Positions 33,203 through 41,472 of a DNA stretch of 41,472 nucleotides are shown here, one piece after another (the stretch's first letter is position 1; every line of letters begins with the position of its first letter). Source of the stretch: Lachnospiraceae bacterium. Its GTDB lineage: Bacteria > Bacillota > Clostridia > Lachnospirales > Lachnospiraceae. The stretch spans positions 1-41,472 of the forward strand of contig JAAVXK010000054.1 of the NCBI GenBank assembly GCA_022790615.1, in the 5' to 3' direction. The position numbers and the translations under genes are program-made. The notes under the pieces are model-generated. The model did no database searches, had not been told where the DNA came from, and saw only the letters and a program-made list of their open reading frames with translations.

Positions 33203-34195
33203 ATGAAAGGAATGATTATTATTAAAAAGAATACACCGTTAGTTACGCACATTTATACGGCAGACCCGTCTGCGCACGTGTTTGATGGTAAAATATACAT
33301 ATATCCATCGCATGACCTCGACCATGAGTGTGAAGATAACGACAATGGAGACCAGTATACGATGGAAGACTACCATGTATTATGCATGGATGACGTTGAC
33401 TCTGCGTGCATTGACTGTGGAGAAGTGCTTCATCAGGATGAAGTGCCGTGGGTATCCCAGCAGATGTGGGCGCCGGACTGCGCCTATAAAAATGGAAAAT
33501 ACTACCTATACTTTCCGGCGCGCGATAAGGATGGAATCTTTAGATTAGGCGTTGCGACGAGCGACACGCCGGGAGGCAAGTTCACGCCGGAGCCTGATTA
33601 TATTAAGGGAAGCTTCAGTATCGACCCTGCAGTTCTAGTGGACGACGACGGACAGGGTTATATCTATTTCGGCGGTCTCTGGGGAGGCCAGCTTGAGAAA
33701 TGGCAGACCGGGGAATACGTTGAGAATCCTGTGGCGCCTGCGGGAGAACAGCCGGCTCTTGGACCGAGGGTTGCAAAATTGACGGACGATATGCTTCAGT
33801 TTAAGACAGAACCGAAAGAGATAGTAATTCTTGATGAGAATGGAGAGCCTGTTAAGGCCGGCGATGAGGACAGACGTTACTTTGAGGGGCCTTGGATGCA
33901 CAAGTACAACGGCAAATACTACCTGTCGTACTCAACCGGTACGAAATGTACTATCGTGTATGCAACGAGCGACAGTCCGGAGGGACCGTTCACGTTCAGA
34001 GGAAAGATTCTCGAGCCGGTTATCGGTTGGACCACGCACCACTCGATAGTCGAGGTGAACGGAAAATGGTATCTGTTTTACCATGACTCGTCCTATTCAA
34101 GGGGCGTGAGCGGCATGAGATGCGTGAAATATACAGAGATTACATACAATGAGGACGGCACGATTCAGACAATCAATCCGTATGCAAACGACTAA
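33203..34195 (+). CDS. Glycoside hydrolase family 43
   Basis: 330 residues of the five-bladed propeller type, cytoplasmic (no signal peptide). Catalytic residues expected: Asp base in TADPSAHVFDGKIYIY, Asp pKa modulator in FSIDPAVLVDDDG, Glu acid in RYFEGPWMHKYNGKYYL. The C-terminal GWTTHHSIVEVNGKWYLFYHD carries the conserved His. Likely beta-xylosidase or alpha-L-arabinofuranosidase on imported arabinoxylan pieces; which is not decidable. A consensus promoter precedes it and a hairpin follows; no transporter is next to it. Confidence 0.9.
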   Translation: MKGMIIIKKNTPLVTHIYTADPSAHVFDGKIYIYPSHDLDHECEDNDNGDQYTMEDYHVLCMDDVDSACIDCGEVLHQDEVPWVSQQMWAPDCAYKNGKYYLYFPARDKDGIFRLGVATSDTPGGKFTPEPDYIKGSFSIDPAVLVDDDGQGYIYFGGLWGGQLEKWQTGEYVENPVAPAGEQPALGPRVAKLTDDMLQFKTEPKEIVILDENGEPVKAGDEDRRYFEGPWMHKYNGKYYLSYSTGTKCTIVYATSDSPEGPFTFRGKILEPVIGWTTHHSIVEVNGKWYLFYHDSSYSRGVSGMRCVKYTEITYNEDGTIQTINPYAND

Positions 34196-34218
34196 TAATA
34201 TTATAAAATAAATTTATG

Positions 34219-34246
34219 AAACGGCGTAGCGTAAACTATGCCGTTT
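34219..34246 (+). terminator. Stem-loop terminator after the GH43 gene
   Basis: AAACGGCGTAG (34219-34229), loop CGTAAA, CTATGCCGTTT (34236-34246), 11 pairs with one G-U, then CTGTACG. Lies between convergent genes and could serve both strands. Confidence 0.6.
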
Positions 34247-34354
34247 CTGTACGTAAATACATATGCGTAAAGTACGTATTACATATAAAAAAGCTATTTG
34301 AGCGTCGTTTTCCCAAAAGCTGAAAATAAGCGGTACAATGCCGGGGGAAGCCTG

Positions 34355-35017
34355 TTATCCGCCGCATATAAGGTTATATAGGTCCCGGGCGCTTGACACT
34401 ATAGTATCAGCGCCTGCCGCTATAAGCTCTGCCCTGTCCCTGAACCCCCAGTCAACGATAATACAGTCCGTTCCCGCGTTTTGCGCCGTCTGTATATCAA
34501 CGTCACTGTCCCCGATATAGACGGCCCTGTCGGCTGTAATGCCGTATTTTTTCAGTATAGAATTGACTGAAGCGGGATGTGGTTTTTTTTCAATACCCTC
34601 GCGCATACCGGTCGAATAATCAAACAATCCGTCAAAAAACTGTGTGCAAAGCGCCTGCACTCCGTAGTCCGGCTTGTTTGAAACGACGGCGGTCAGTATA
34701 TGATTGTTTCGTATCTTTTTAATCATTTCGGTAATGCCGTCGTACGGCTTTGTCTTGTCGGCATAGTGGACGCTGTAATAATCGTTGAAAATGTTACGTA
34801 CCTCGTTTTTTTCCGTCTTCCCGGCGTCGCATGGAACGGCGCGCTCTATAAGCTTTACAATGCCGTTGCCGACGAAATTTTTCACTTCTGAAAGAGTGCG
34901 CTCGGGAAAACCGCATGCGCGAAGCGCGTAGTTGAGGCTGTCCTTCAAATCCTCAAGTGTATCTAAGATTGTTCCGTCCATATCAAATATGGCTATGTCA
35001 TATTTCAAAAGATTCAC
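34355..35017 (-). CDS. HAD hydrolase, phosphoglycolate phosphatase-like
   Basis: 220 residues, start GTG 35017 (TTG 35008 is an alternative; GGAAAG lies upstream of both). HAD motifs: IFDMDGTILDT (nucleophile and acid Asp), VVSNKPD (motif II Ser), EKKPHPASVN (motif III Lys), YIGDSDVDIQTA (motif IV). The helical cap between motifs I and II is of the Gph/PGMB type. Likely removes phosphate from 2-phosphoglycolate formed in DNA repair, or another small phosphate; the substrate is uncertain. Divergent from the polymerase gene. Confidence 0.85.
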   Translation of the reverse strand: MNLLKYDIAIFDMDGTILDTLEDLKDSLNYALRACGFPERTLSEVKNFVGNGIVKLIERAVPCDAGKTEKNEVRNIFNDYYSVHYADKTKPYDGITEMIKKIRNNHILTAVVSNKPDYGVQALCTQFFDGLFDYSTGMREGIEKKPHPASVNSILKKYGITADRAVYIGDSDVDIQTAQNAGTDCIIVDWGFRDRAELIAAGADTIVSSARDLYNLICGG

Positions 35018-35124
35018 TTCTTTCCGTATAAATGTAGTATTATTAACTGTATAATAAGATGAAATGATATCGTTGCCCGCTTAAACTATGCGTATATACT
35101 TTTTCATATAAAGCGGATGATTAT

Positions 35125-35147
35125 TTCATTCCTGTTTGCGGAATGAA
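35125..35147. promoter_or_regulatory. Inverted repeat between HAD and Y-family polymerase genes
   Basis: TTCATTCC (35125-35132), 7-base spacer, GGAATGAA (35140-35147), perfect arms, about 95 bases before the polymerase start. It does not fit a LexA box. Possible operator or leader hairpin. Confidence 0.4.
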
Positions 35148-35240
35148 GGAATCATTTATTTGCATGTACTTACAAGAAACACTATAGCAGTACTGCGCAT
35201 TTTTATCAACTGTGTTGAAATATGTTTGGGAGGTATTTTT

Positions 35241-36767
35241 TTGGAAAAGAATCATTTTTATATTGCGATTGATTTAAAATCATTTTATGCCTCCGTAGAG
35301 TGTGTTGAGATGGGGCTCGACCCTCTTACTACGAATCTCGTTGTTGCGGACGAGACGAGGACGGAAAAGACAATCTGCCTTGCCGTATCGCCAGCCTTGA
35401 AAACATTTGATATACCGGGAAGGGCAAGGCTGTTTGAGGTGAATCAGCGGGTAAGGGAAGTTAACAATAAGAGAAGGCGGGCGCTGCCTGACAGAAAGTT
35501 TTCCGGTATGTCAAATAATATAAGGGAGCTGGAAAGATGCCCTGAAAAAGAACTTGGTTTTATAATCGCGCCGCCGCGCATGGCGCTATACATTGAATAC
35601 AGCCTGCGGATATATGACATATATATGAAATACATTGCGCCCGAGGACATGCACGTATATTCTATTGACGAGGTTTTTATTGATGTGACGCATTATCTGA
35701 AAGCGTATGGGATGACGCCGAAGGAGCTCGCGAAGAATATCATAAACGATATTCTCTGTACAACGGGGATAACGGCAACGGCTGGAATCGGGACGAATCT
35801 GTATCTGTGCAAGGTTGCAATGGATATTGAGGCAAAGCATATAGAGCCGGACAAAGACGGGGTGAGAATAGCCGAGCTTGACGAGATAAGCTATAGAAAA
35901 AAGCTTTGGGACCATATGCCCATAACGGATTTCTGGCGCGTGGGAAGGGGATATGCAAGGAAGCTTGAGGAGAACGGTATGCTGACTATGGGAGATATTG
36001 CGAAATGTTCGGTCGGCAAGTCGACAGACTATTACAATGAGGACCTTTTGTACAGGCTGTTTGGAGTAAATGCAGAGCTTTTAATTGACCATGCGTGGGG
36101 CTATGAACCCGTGACTATCGCCGACATACGGGCATACAGACCGGCGTCGAACAGTATAAGTTCCGGGCAGGTACTTAAATTTCCGTACGGATACGATGCG
36201 GCGAAACTTGTCGTGCAGGAGATGACTGATATGCTCTCGCTTGACCTTGTTGACAAGCGGATGGTTACTGACCAGATTGTCTTAACGATAGGTTATGATA
36301 TCGAAAATCTCTCCAAACCTGACATTGCAAAAAAGTACAGGGGCGAGATTACGACGGACGCATATGGCAGAAAAGTTCCAAAACATGCGCACGGTACATG
36401 CAGCCTCCCAGGGCACACGTCGTCCACAAAGCAAATCATGCAGGCGGTACTTGAATTGTATGACAGGATAATTGACAGAAATCTTCTTGTCAGGCGCGTC
36501 ACGATTGCGGCAAACCATTTGGAAAATGAGGTTTTAGTTAAAAAGAGGCAGTCATACGAGCAGATGAATCTATTTACGGACTACGAGAAGCTTGAGAAGG
36601 AGAACAAAAAGGAAAAAGAAGAGCTGGACAGAGAGAGAAAGATTCAGGAGGCGCTTTTGTCCGTAAAAAAAAGATTTGGAAAAAATGCGGTGGTAAAAGG
36701 TATGAGCCTGAAAGAGGGCGCGACGGCAATGGAGCGAAACTCACAGATAGGAGGTCATAAGGCATGA
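35241..36767 (+). CDS. Y-family DNA polymerase (UmuC/UvrX-like)
   Basis: 508 residues from TTG 35241, chosen because GGGAGG (35228-35233) is 7 bases upstream; the open frame to ATG 35136 lacks a site and starts with unrelated sequence. Catalytic Asp in IDLKSFYASVE, Asp-Glu in VYSIDEVFIDVT, little-finger part after about 280, and a C-terminal charged coil (KLEKENKKEKEELDRER). Translesion polymerase of the UvrX/YqjW type. It overlaps yolD-like by 4 bases, the standard pairing in Firmicutes, often on mobile elements and under SOS control. No LexA box was found upstream. Confidence 0.88.
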   Translation: MEKNHFYIAIDLKSFYASVECVEMGLDPLTTNLVVADETRTEKTICLAVSPALKTFDIPGRARLFEVNQRVREVNNKRRRALPDRKFSGMSNNIRELERCPEKELGFIIAPPRMALYIEYSLRIYDIYMKYIAPEDMHVYSIDEVFIDVTHYLKAYGMTPKELAKNIINDILCTTGITATAGIGTNLYLCKVAMDIEAKHIEPDKDGVRIAELDEISYRKKLWDHMPITDFWRVGRGYARKLEENGMLTMGDIAKCSVGKSTDYYNEDLLYRLFGVNAELLIDHAWGYEPVTIADIRAYRPASNSISSGQVLKFPYGYDAAKLVVQEMTDMLSLDLVDKRMVTDQIVLTIGYDIENLSKPDIAKKYRGEITTDAYGRKVPKHAHGTCSLPGHTSSTKQIMQAVLELYDRIIDRNLLVRRVTIAANHLENEVLVKKRQSYEQMNLFTDYEKLEKENKKEKEELDRERKIQEALLSVKKRFGKNAVVKGMSLKEGATAMERNSQIGGHKA

Positions 36768-37189
36768 GGGAAACAAGGGAGATGAACATATATGACGATA
36801 TAATCGAACGTCCGCATCATAAGTCGGCGACGAGGATTCCGATGCCCGTGTCAGAGAGGGCGGCCCAGTTTTCGGCGTTTGCGGCGCTCACGGGCCATGG
36901 AGAGGCCGTACGGGAGGCCGGCAGGCTTACAGACGACAGAATCGAGCTTGACGAGAGCAGCAGGGAATTGCTGGATGAGAAACTAAGCGTACTTATTCAG
37001 CATATTGCGGACAGGCCGGTACTATCGATACAGTATTTTGTTCCCGACGCATATAAGAACGGCGGGGAATATAAGGAGATAACGGGACCGGTTAAGCGGG
37101 TTGACATATATGGGAAAGTCATTATTATGGAAAATGAAACTTCTATTTCTATGAATGATATTATAAATATGGACGGGGATATTTTTTAA
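36764..37189 (+). CDS. YolD-like protein
   Basis: 141 residues. YDDIIERPHHKSATRIPMP and ERAAQFSAFAALTGHGEAV form the YolD-like signature, followed by DEKLSVLIQH and a strand part (YKEITGPVKRVDIYGKVIIM). The family is thought to act with Y-family polymerases, as the UmuD-like partner. GGAGG lies in the end of the polymerase gene and the start overlaps its stop (ATGA). Confidence 0.85.
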   Translation: MRETREMNIYDDIIERPHHKSATRIPMPVSERAAQFSAFAALTGHGEAVREAGRLTDDRIELDESSRELLDEKLSVLIQHIADRPVLSIQYFVPDAYKNGGEYKEITGPVKRVDIYGKVIIMENETSISMNDIINMDGDIF

Positions 37190-37277
37190 TATTGCCCGGC
37201 ATACCGTATCGTTCTCATTCTTCTCATTGGCGGAGGATGAATGTTAGGTTTGTAACTTTACAGGGGAGACATGGAGA

Positions 37278-38699
37278 TTGTTTGGATTAAAAAATAACGG
37301 CAGCGATAAGCTGTTAGCGGCGATAAAAAACGGTGAGAGGCTCACGTTTGGCGAACAGTTATATCTTACGATGATGCTCAGTATTCCGGCGATATTTGCA
37401 CAGGTATCGTCAATAGTCATGCAATATATAGATGCTTCCATGGTAGGAAGTCTCGGAGCCGACGCGTCCGGGGCGATCGGTCTTGTGTCTACGACGACGT
37501 GGCTGTTTGGCGGTACATGCGTGGCGGTAACGACGGGATTCTCGGTTCAGATAGCCCAGGCAATAGGCGCCGGAAAAGAAAGAGATGCAAGGGATATCAT
37601 GAAGCAGGGGCTTATTATTGCGTTGTGTTACAGTATTGTGCTTTTGCTTATAGCGGTTTCCATACATAAAAATCTGCCGGGATGGCTTGGCGGAGACGAG
37701 GGAATAAGGGAGATGGCCGGCAGCTATTTTTTAATATATATGCTTGCGGTTCCGGCGTCTATGATGAACGGCATCGCGGGAGGAATGCTTCAATGCAGCG
37801 GGAACATGCGTGTGCCGAGCATACTTAACATTATGATGTGTTTCCTAGATGTTGTCTTCAACTGGTTTTTCATATTCCCGGACAGAAGCCTGACTCTTTT
37901 TGGACGTTCATACACTGTTTTCGGAATGGGTCTCGGCGTGGACGGGGCGGCGCTCGGCACGGCCCTTGCCCAAGTGATTACGGCGCTTTTGATGTTGTCA
38001 TTGCTGCTGTTTGGAAAGTCGGTTTTAAGGCTTCGCGCCGGGGAAGGAATTCATTTTTTTAAGCGGCATATAAAAAAGGCGCTGAGAATTGCGGTGCCTG
38101 TCGGCGTCGAACAGATTGTCATGTGTTCGGCTTATGTCATGTCAACAAAAATTGTATCGCCTCTCGGCACAATTGCGATTGCCGCGCATTCATTTGCAAT
38201 TACGGCGGAAAGCCTGTGTTATATGCCGGGTTATGGTATACAGGCGGCGGCCACGACGCTTGTGGGGCAGAGCGTCGGCGCGGGCAGGCGGTATCTCTCA
38301 AAACACATGGCATGGCTTACCGTCGGACTGGGAGTGGTGATGATGAGCATCGGTGCCGTAATCATGTATTTTGCGGCGCCGGCAATGATTGGAGTTCTTA
38401 CGCCGGAACCAAAGATACGCGAGCTTGGCACAATGGTTTTGCGGATAGAGGTATTTGCCGAACCGTTCTACGCCCTGTCGATTGTTGCGTCGGGAGCCTT
38501 GCGGGGTGCGGGCGATACGTTTATTCCAAGCTGTATGAATTTTGTAAGCATGTGGCTTGTAAGAATTCCTATGTCAGCGCTGCTTGCGCCGCGTATGGGC
38601 CTGAAAGGGGTATGGCTTGCAATGTGTATCGAGTTATGTATAAGAGGAATTCTGTATTTTGTAAGGCTAAAGAGGGGAAAGTGGCTGAAGATGGAATGA
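37278..38699 (+). CDS. MATE family efflux transporter
   Basis: 473 residues, start TTG 37278 with GGGGAG about 9 bases upstream. Twelve hydrophobic segments in two bundles of six, with the second half opening at about residue 260 (RHIKKALRIAVPVGVEQ). MATE features: LTMMLSIPAIFAQVSSIVMQ, YIDASMVGSLG, FSVQIAQAIGAG, and TLVGQSVGAG in the second half. Na+ or H+ antiport of cationic drugs or metabolites; substrate unknown. A tiny ORF at 37271 overlaps the start. Confidence 0.9.
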   Translation: MFGLKNNGSDKLLAAIKNGERLTFGEQLYLTMMLSIPAIFAQVSSIVMQYIDASMVGSLGADASGAIGLVSTTTWLFGGTCVAVTTGFSVQIAQAIGAGKERDARDIMKQGLIIALCYSIVLLLIAVSIHKNLPGWLGGDEGIREMAGSYFLIYMLAVPASMMNGIAGGMLQCSGNMRVPSILNIMMCFLDVVFNWFFIFPDRSLTLFGRSYTVFGMGLGVDGAALGTALAQVITALLMLSLLLFGKSVLRLRAGEGIHFFKRHIKKALRIAVPVGVEQIVMCSAYVMSTKIVSPLGTIAIAAHSFAITAESLCYMPGYGIQAAATTLVGQSVGAGRRYLSKHMAWLTVGLGVVMMSIGAVIMYFAAPAMIGVLTPEPKIRELGTMVLRIEVFAEPFYALSIVASGALRGAGDTFIPSCMNFVSMWLVRIPMSALLAPRMGLKGVWLAMCIELCIRGILYFVRLKRGKWLKME

Positions 38700-38744
38700 G
38701 GCCGTAGGTATGCAGACAAAAACGAAAAGGAGACAAAGTCAGAT

Positions 38745-39242
38745 ATGGAAAACATACGAATACTTGAATATACGGATGAAGACGTGGTACATATGATTGA
38801 AATATGGAATGCGGTTGTCGAGGAGGGAATCGCATTTCCGCAGGAAGAGTGTCTTACGAAAGAGTCGGGCAGGTTATTTTTCAGTGGACAGAGCTTTTGC
38901 GGCGCTGCAAAGGGCGCTGATACGGGAAAGATATACGGTATGTATATTCTTCACCCTAACAATGTCGGCAGGTGCGGCCACATATGTAACGCAAGCTATG
39001 CCGTCGCGAAAGAAAGCAGGGGATTACATATCGGTGAGAAGCTTGTGCTTGACTGTATAAGCAGGGCAAAGGAACTTGGGTTTGGAATATTGCAGTTTAA
39101 CGCGGTGGTCGCGACAAATATACATGCACGGCATCTGTACGAGCGAATCGGATTTCAGCAGCTTGGGACGATACCGGGCGGATTCCGTATGAAGGACGGG
39201 AGCTATGAGGATATATGCCCTTATTATATATCTTTGGTATGA
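38745..39242 (+). CDS. GNAT family N-acetyltransferase
   Basis: 165 residues. CNASYAVAKESRGLHIGEKL is the motif A region (Q/RxxGxG/A form as SRGLHIG), FGILQFNAVVATNIHARHLYERIGF is motif B with the usual N-x-x-A-x-x-L-Y-x-x-x-GF. GGAGAC lies about 10 bases upstream of the ATG. Acetylates a small molecule or amino acid; substrate unknown. Confidence 0.85.
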   Translation: MENIRILEYTDEDVVHMIEIWNAVVEEGIAFPQEECLTKESGRLFFSGQSFCGAAKGADTGKIYGMYILHPNNVGRCGHICNASYAVAKESRGLHIGEKLVLDCISRAKELGFGILQFNAVVATNIHARHLYERIGFQQLGTIPGGFRMKDGSYEDICPYYISLV

Positions 39243-39365
39243 AAATTTATGATGGCAGGGTATGCAAATGTGTGTTATCCTTAAAAGAAAGGTACTCAGA
39301 CGAAATTATGCTTTCTGTAGTTTTGGTAAGAGTATAGGAATATTATTTAACGCTGAAAGGATAAA

Positions 39366-40355
39366 ATGAATATGGAAAGAAGCATCGTAACGAATAACAG
39401 GAAAAATAATAGGTTCAGTCTTTCAGGCTTTATAAGGCTGGCGGCTGCTTTATTTATTATTATATTGGCAATTCCATGCGCAGCAAATGTTAAGTCCGTT
39501 AAGGCGGCGAAGATTACTACAAGTGTAGAAAACATACGCGCCGGAAAAAAACAAAAGTTTACCGCCGAGGCCGGTATCGCGGACGGAGGCGTTACATGGT
39601 CTGTTGATAAACCGAAGTACGCGTCGATTAACGCCAAAGGAAAACTTACGGCAAAGCGTGCAGGAAAAGTGAAAGTGACGGCGTCCGACAGCCTTGGTTC
39701 CGACACGGTTACCGTTACGATAACCCCGAAAAAGGTTGTTGCGATAGACGCCGGGCATCAGAAAAGGGGAGACAGCGGCACCGAGCCGATAGGCCCCGGG
39801 GCGTCCACGAAGAAGCCAAAAGTTGCAGGCGGAACGTCAGGCGTATATTCAAAAGTTCCCGAGTATAAGCTTACCCTTGCCGTAGCAAAGAAGCTTAAAA
39901 AACAGCTTGTGTCACGCGGTTACAAGGTTGTAATGATAAGAACGAAGGATGACGTTACTATAAGCAACAAGGAGAGGGCGCAGAAAGCGAACGAAACATC
40001 CGACATATGTATAAGACTTCACGCGGACGGCAGCGGCGATTCCTCTGTCAGCGGCGCAAGCGCGCTGTACCCGTCGTCCTCAAACAAATATGTTGGAAAG
40101 CTTAGTAAGTCCAGTAAGGCCTTATCAGACAGCGTTCTTTCAGCAATGTGTTCAAAGTCGGGGGCCAGAAACAGGGGCTTGTCCCAGCGGGATGATTTGA
40201 CCGGAACAAACTGGAGTACTATACCGGTTACGCTGATAGAGATGGGGTTCATGACCAATAAGTCAGAAGATATACGTTTACAGGATGATAATTACAGAAA
40301 TAAGCTGGCGGCAGGAATGGCGGAAGGAGTAGACAGATATTTTGGATATAAATAA
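39366..40355 (+). CDS. N-acetylmuramoyl-L-alanine amidase (Amidase_3) with Ig-like domain
   Basis: 329 residues. Basic N-terminus and membrane/signal segment about 20-46 (cleavage near VKAAK). Residues about 48-120 are a Big_2-like Ig domain (GGVTWSVDKPKYASINAKG). The amidase follows: zinc ligands His131 (AIDAGH), Glu166 (VPEYKLT), His219 (RLHADG) and the catalytic Glu near 299 (VTLIEMGFM). It cleaves the peptide from muramic acid in cell wall. AAAGGAT lies before ATG. The next gene, pgeF-like, overlaps its end by 14 bases, a fitting link between wall turnover and wall-precursor editing. Confidence 0.9.
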   Translation: MNMERSIVTNNRKNNRFSLSGFIRLAAALFIIILAIPCAANVKSVKAAKITTSVENIRAGKKQKFTAEAGIADGGVTWSVDKPKYASINAKGKLTAKRAGKVKVTASDSLGSDTVTVTITPKKVVAIDAGHQKRGDSGTEPIGPGASTKKPKVAGGTSGVYSKVPEYKLTLAVAKKLKKQLVSRGYKVVMIRTKDDVTISNKERAQKANETSDICIRLHADGSGDSSVSGASALYPSSSNKYVGKLSKSSKALSDSVLSAMCSKSGARNRGLSQRDDLTGTNWSTIPVTLIEMGFMTNKSEDIRLQDDNYRNKLAAGMAEGVDRYFGYK

Positions 40356-41184
40356 ATCGCGCAAAGTAGGGCGCACCACAATTCATACGGCGGAAAACGG
40401 CGTTGTGTATCTCACATTCGACCTGCTTGAAAAGGCCGGCGTAAGACACGGCTTTTCTACAAGGAAGGGCGGCGTAAGCAAAGGTATATATGAGAGCATG
40501 AATTTGAGTTTTCACAGGGGAGACGAGTTTGAAAATGTAATGCAAAATCACAGATTATTTGCAGACGCCGTCGGATATGATTACAGGGACACCGTATTTT
40601 CCGACCAGATTCACTCCACTAAGATTGCCAGGGTAACCGTGGAAGATAAAGGACGCGGTATGATGGGGGAGAAAGGAATACCCGAAATGGACGGACTTGT
40701 AACAGATGTGCCGGGAATACCGCTGATGACATTTTATGCGGACTGTGTGCCGCTGTTGTTTTACGACCCGGTTCATGGCGTTATAGGTGCGGCGCATGCA
40801 GGCTGGCGTGGCACTGTCACCGGAATGGGAAAATGCATGGTCGATTATCTTTGTGATAACATGGGATGTAAGAGGGAGGATATTCTCGCTGTAATCGGGC
40901 CGTCAATATGCGCGGACTGTTATGAGGTTAGCGGTGATGTTGCAGAGCAGTTTTTCGAAGCGTTTCAGGAAAAAAATCACGGCGATATACTTTTAAAGAA
41001 AGAAAACGGCGCTTTCATGCTTGATTTATGGAAGGCAAACAGGCTTATACTTGAGAGTTCAGGCGTAAAGAGCGGGCATATACAGTCTCCCGACATATGT
41101 ACGTTCCATAATCCCGGGCTTTTGATATCGCACAGGTATACCGGGGGCAGAAGAGGCAATATGGCGGCAGTGATCATGTTATAA
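40342..41184 (+). CDS. pgeF: PgeF / YlmD-like protein (laccase-domain, peptidoglycan editing factor)
   Basis: 280 residues, start TTG 40342 with AAGGAG 12 bases upstream. Motifs of the DUF152/laccase-domain family: STRKGGVSKGIYESMNLSFH, metal site His in FSDQIHST, Cys in YADCVPLLFYDP, His in AAHAGWRGT, GPSICADCYEV late. In E. coli PgeF removes wrongly built UDP-MurNAc-L-Ser from the precursor pool; others act on inosine or adenosine. It overlaps the amidase gene, so the two are co-expressed. Confidence 0.9.
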   Translation: MDINKSRKVGRTTIHTAENGVVYLTFDLLEKAGVRHGFSTRKGGVSKGIYESMNLSFHRGDEFENVMQNHRLFADAVGYDYRDTVFSDQIHSTKIARVTVEDKGRGMMGEKGIPEMDGLVTDVPGIPLMTFYADCVPLLFYDPVHGVIGAAHAGWRGTVTGMGKCMVDYLCDNMGCKREDILAVIGPSICADCYEVSGDVAEQFFEAFQEKNHGDILLKKENGAFMLDLWKANRLILESSGVKSGHIQSPDICTFHNPGLLISHRYTGGRRGNMAAVIML

Positions 41185-41323
41185 CTGTTATGAAACGTGA
41201 TATTGTAAAAATGTGGCGATATTTTTGCTGTTCCGAGCCGAAACGAGGGCAAATTTTTCTTCAGAAACAGCATGCCTTTTTCGCCACGGTATATACAGAT
41301 TTTTTCTAAGAGCACTTTTTCTT

Positions 41324-41472
41324 TTATTTGAGAAACAGGTGAACAGACAGTTCCTGTCCCTGTAACGATGCATGGACCTCGCCCCCGTGGAGTTCCACGA
41401 TGCGTTTTACAATGGCAAGTCCCAGTCCGGAGCTTTTTGGGGTGCTTCTGGCCCGGTCTCCGCAGTAGAAGC
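41324..41472 (-). CDS. Sensor histidine kinase, C-terminal end
   Basis: On the minus strand, from the window edge to TAA at 41326-41324, 48 residues: FYCGDRARSTPKSSGLGLAIVKRIVELHGG, in two pieces FYCGDRARS and SSGLGLAIVKRIVELHGG. It is the F- and G2-box end of a HATPase_c domain. The rest lies outside. The second G2 position is Ser where Gly is usual (SSGLGL). 41185-41323 holds no further gene. Confidence 0.8.
   Translation of the reverse strand, partial: FYCGDRARSTPKSSGLGLAIVKRIVELHGGEVHASLQGQELSVHLFLK

Noticed and set aside
35136-35240. Upstream extension of the Y-family polymerase
   Set aside because: No ribosome binding site; the sequence before TTG 35241 is unlike the family.

Overview
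The window looks like chromosome from a gut-type Clostridia, most likely Lachnospiraceae. The evidence is moderate GC, strong GGAGG-type ribosome binding sites, frequent TTG starts, a second gyrase/topoisomerase-type IIA pair, a DUF4869 protein, lysine-rich secreted proteins, a LytTR/GHKL two-component system and a Y-family polymerase paired with YolD. No rRNA or tRNA gene, CRISPR array or intact transposase was seen. The family names come from motif recognition only; no search was run.

Layout: 1-1760 holds two tandem paralogous secreted proteins of unknown function (the first is cut by the window edge). 1760-2200 is a gene-free stretch with a terminator, a row of four short hairpins and a promoter carrying a perfect 16-bp palindrome. 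2205-6511 encodes both subunits of a type IIA topoisomerase (ParE/ParC-like). 6512-6801 carries a promoter followed by a compact structured RNA of about 165 nt, in front of a GH2 beta-galactosidase (6802-9867). Four bases further on is a ribosomal-protection-type GTPase fused to a C-terminal NYN (YacP/Rae1-like) nuclease domain (9872-12478). Then come a GRAM-like/zinc-ribbon protein, a secreted beta-helix protein, an ABC exporter half, a stretch of degenerate tandem repeats, a flavin-reductase/rubredoxin fusion and a DHH phosphoesterase (to 19136).

19094-23843 is the accessory part. About 235-270 bp, made of the 3' end of the DHH gene, its hairpin and the start of a PdaB-like deacetylase, occurs twice as diverged direct repeats 4.5 kb apart. 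Between them lie an XRE regulator with a clear operator/promoter, an 11-codon ORF, a duplicated-domain DUF6273 secreted protein, and an overlapping three-gene cassette: DUF4869, a miniature P-loop protein and a TOPRIM/RloB-like protein with a cysteine cluster. This cassette has its own near-consensus promoter and is the best candidate here for an undescribed system. The intact deacetylase follows the right repeat.

24693-29910 (minus strand) is a LytTR response regulator, a short GHKL kinase, and, behind a terminator and a new promoter, two overlapping ABC exporter halves. 30030-31800 holds a DUF2164 gene, then remnants of a mobile element: a broken ORF, a RelE/ParE-type toxin-antitoxin pair and a truncated tyrosine recombinase. 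32000-41184 is mostly chromosomal: a deoxyinosine/uracil glycosylase, a cysteine-rich unknown, a GH43 glycosidase, a HAD phosphatase, a Y-family polymerase with YolD, a MATE transporter, a GNAT acetyltransferase, a cell-wall amidase and PgeF. The window ends in the C-terminus of a histidine kinase on the minus strand.
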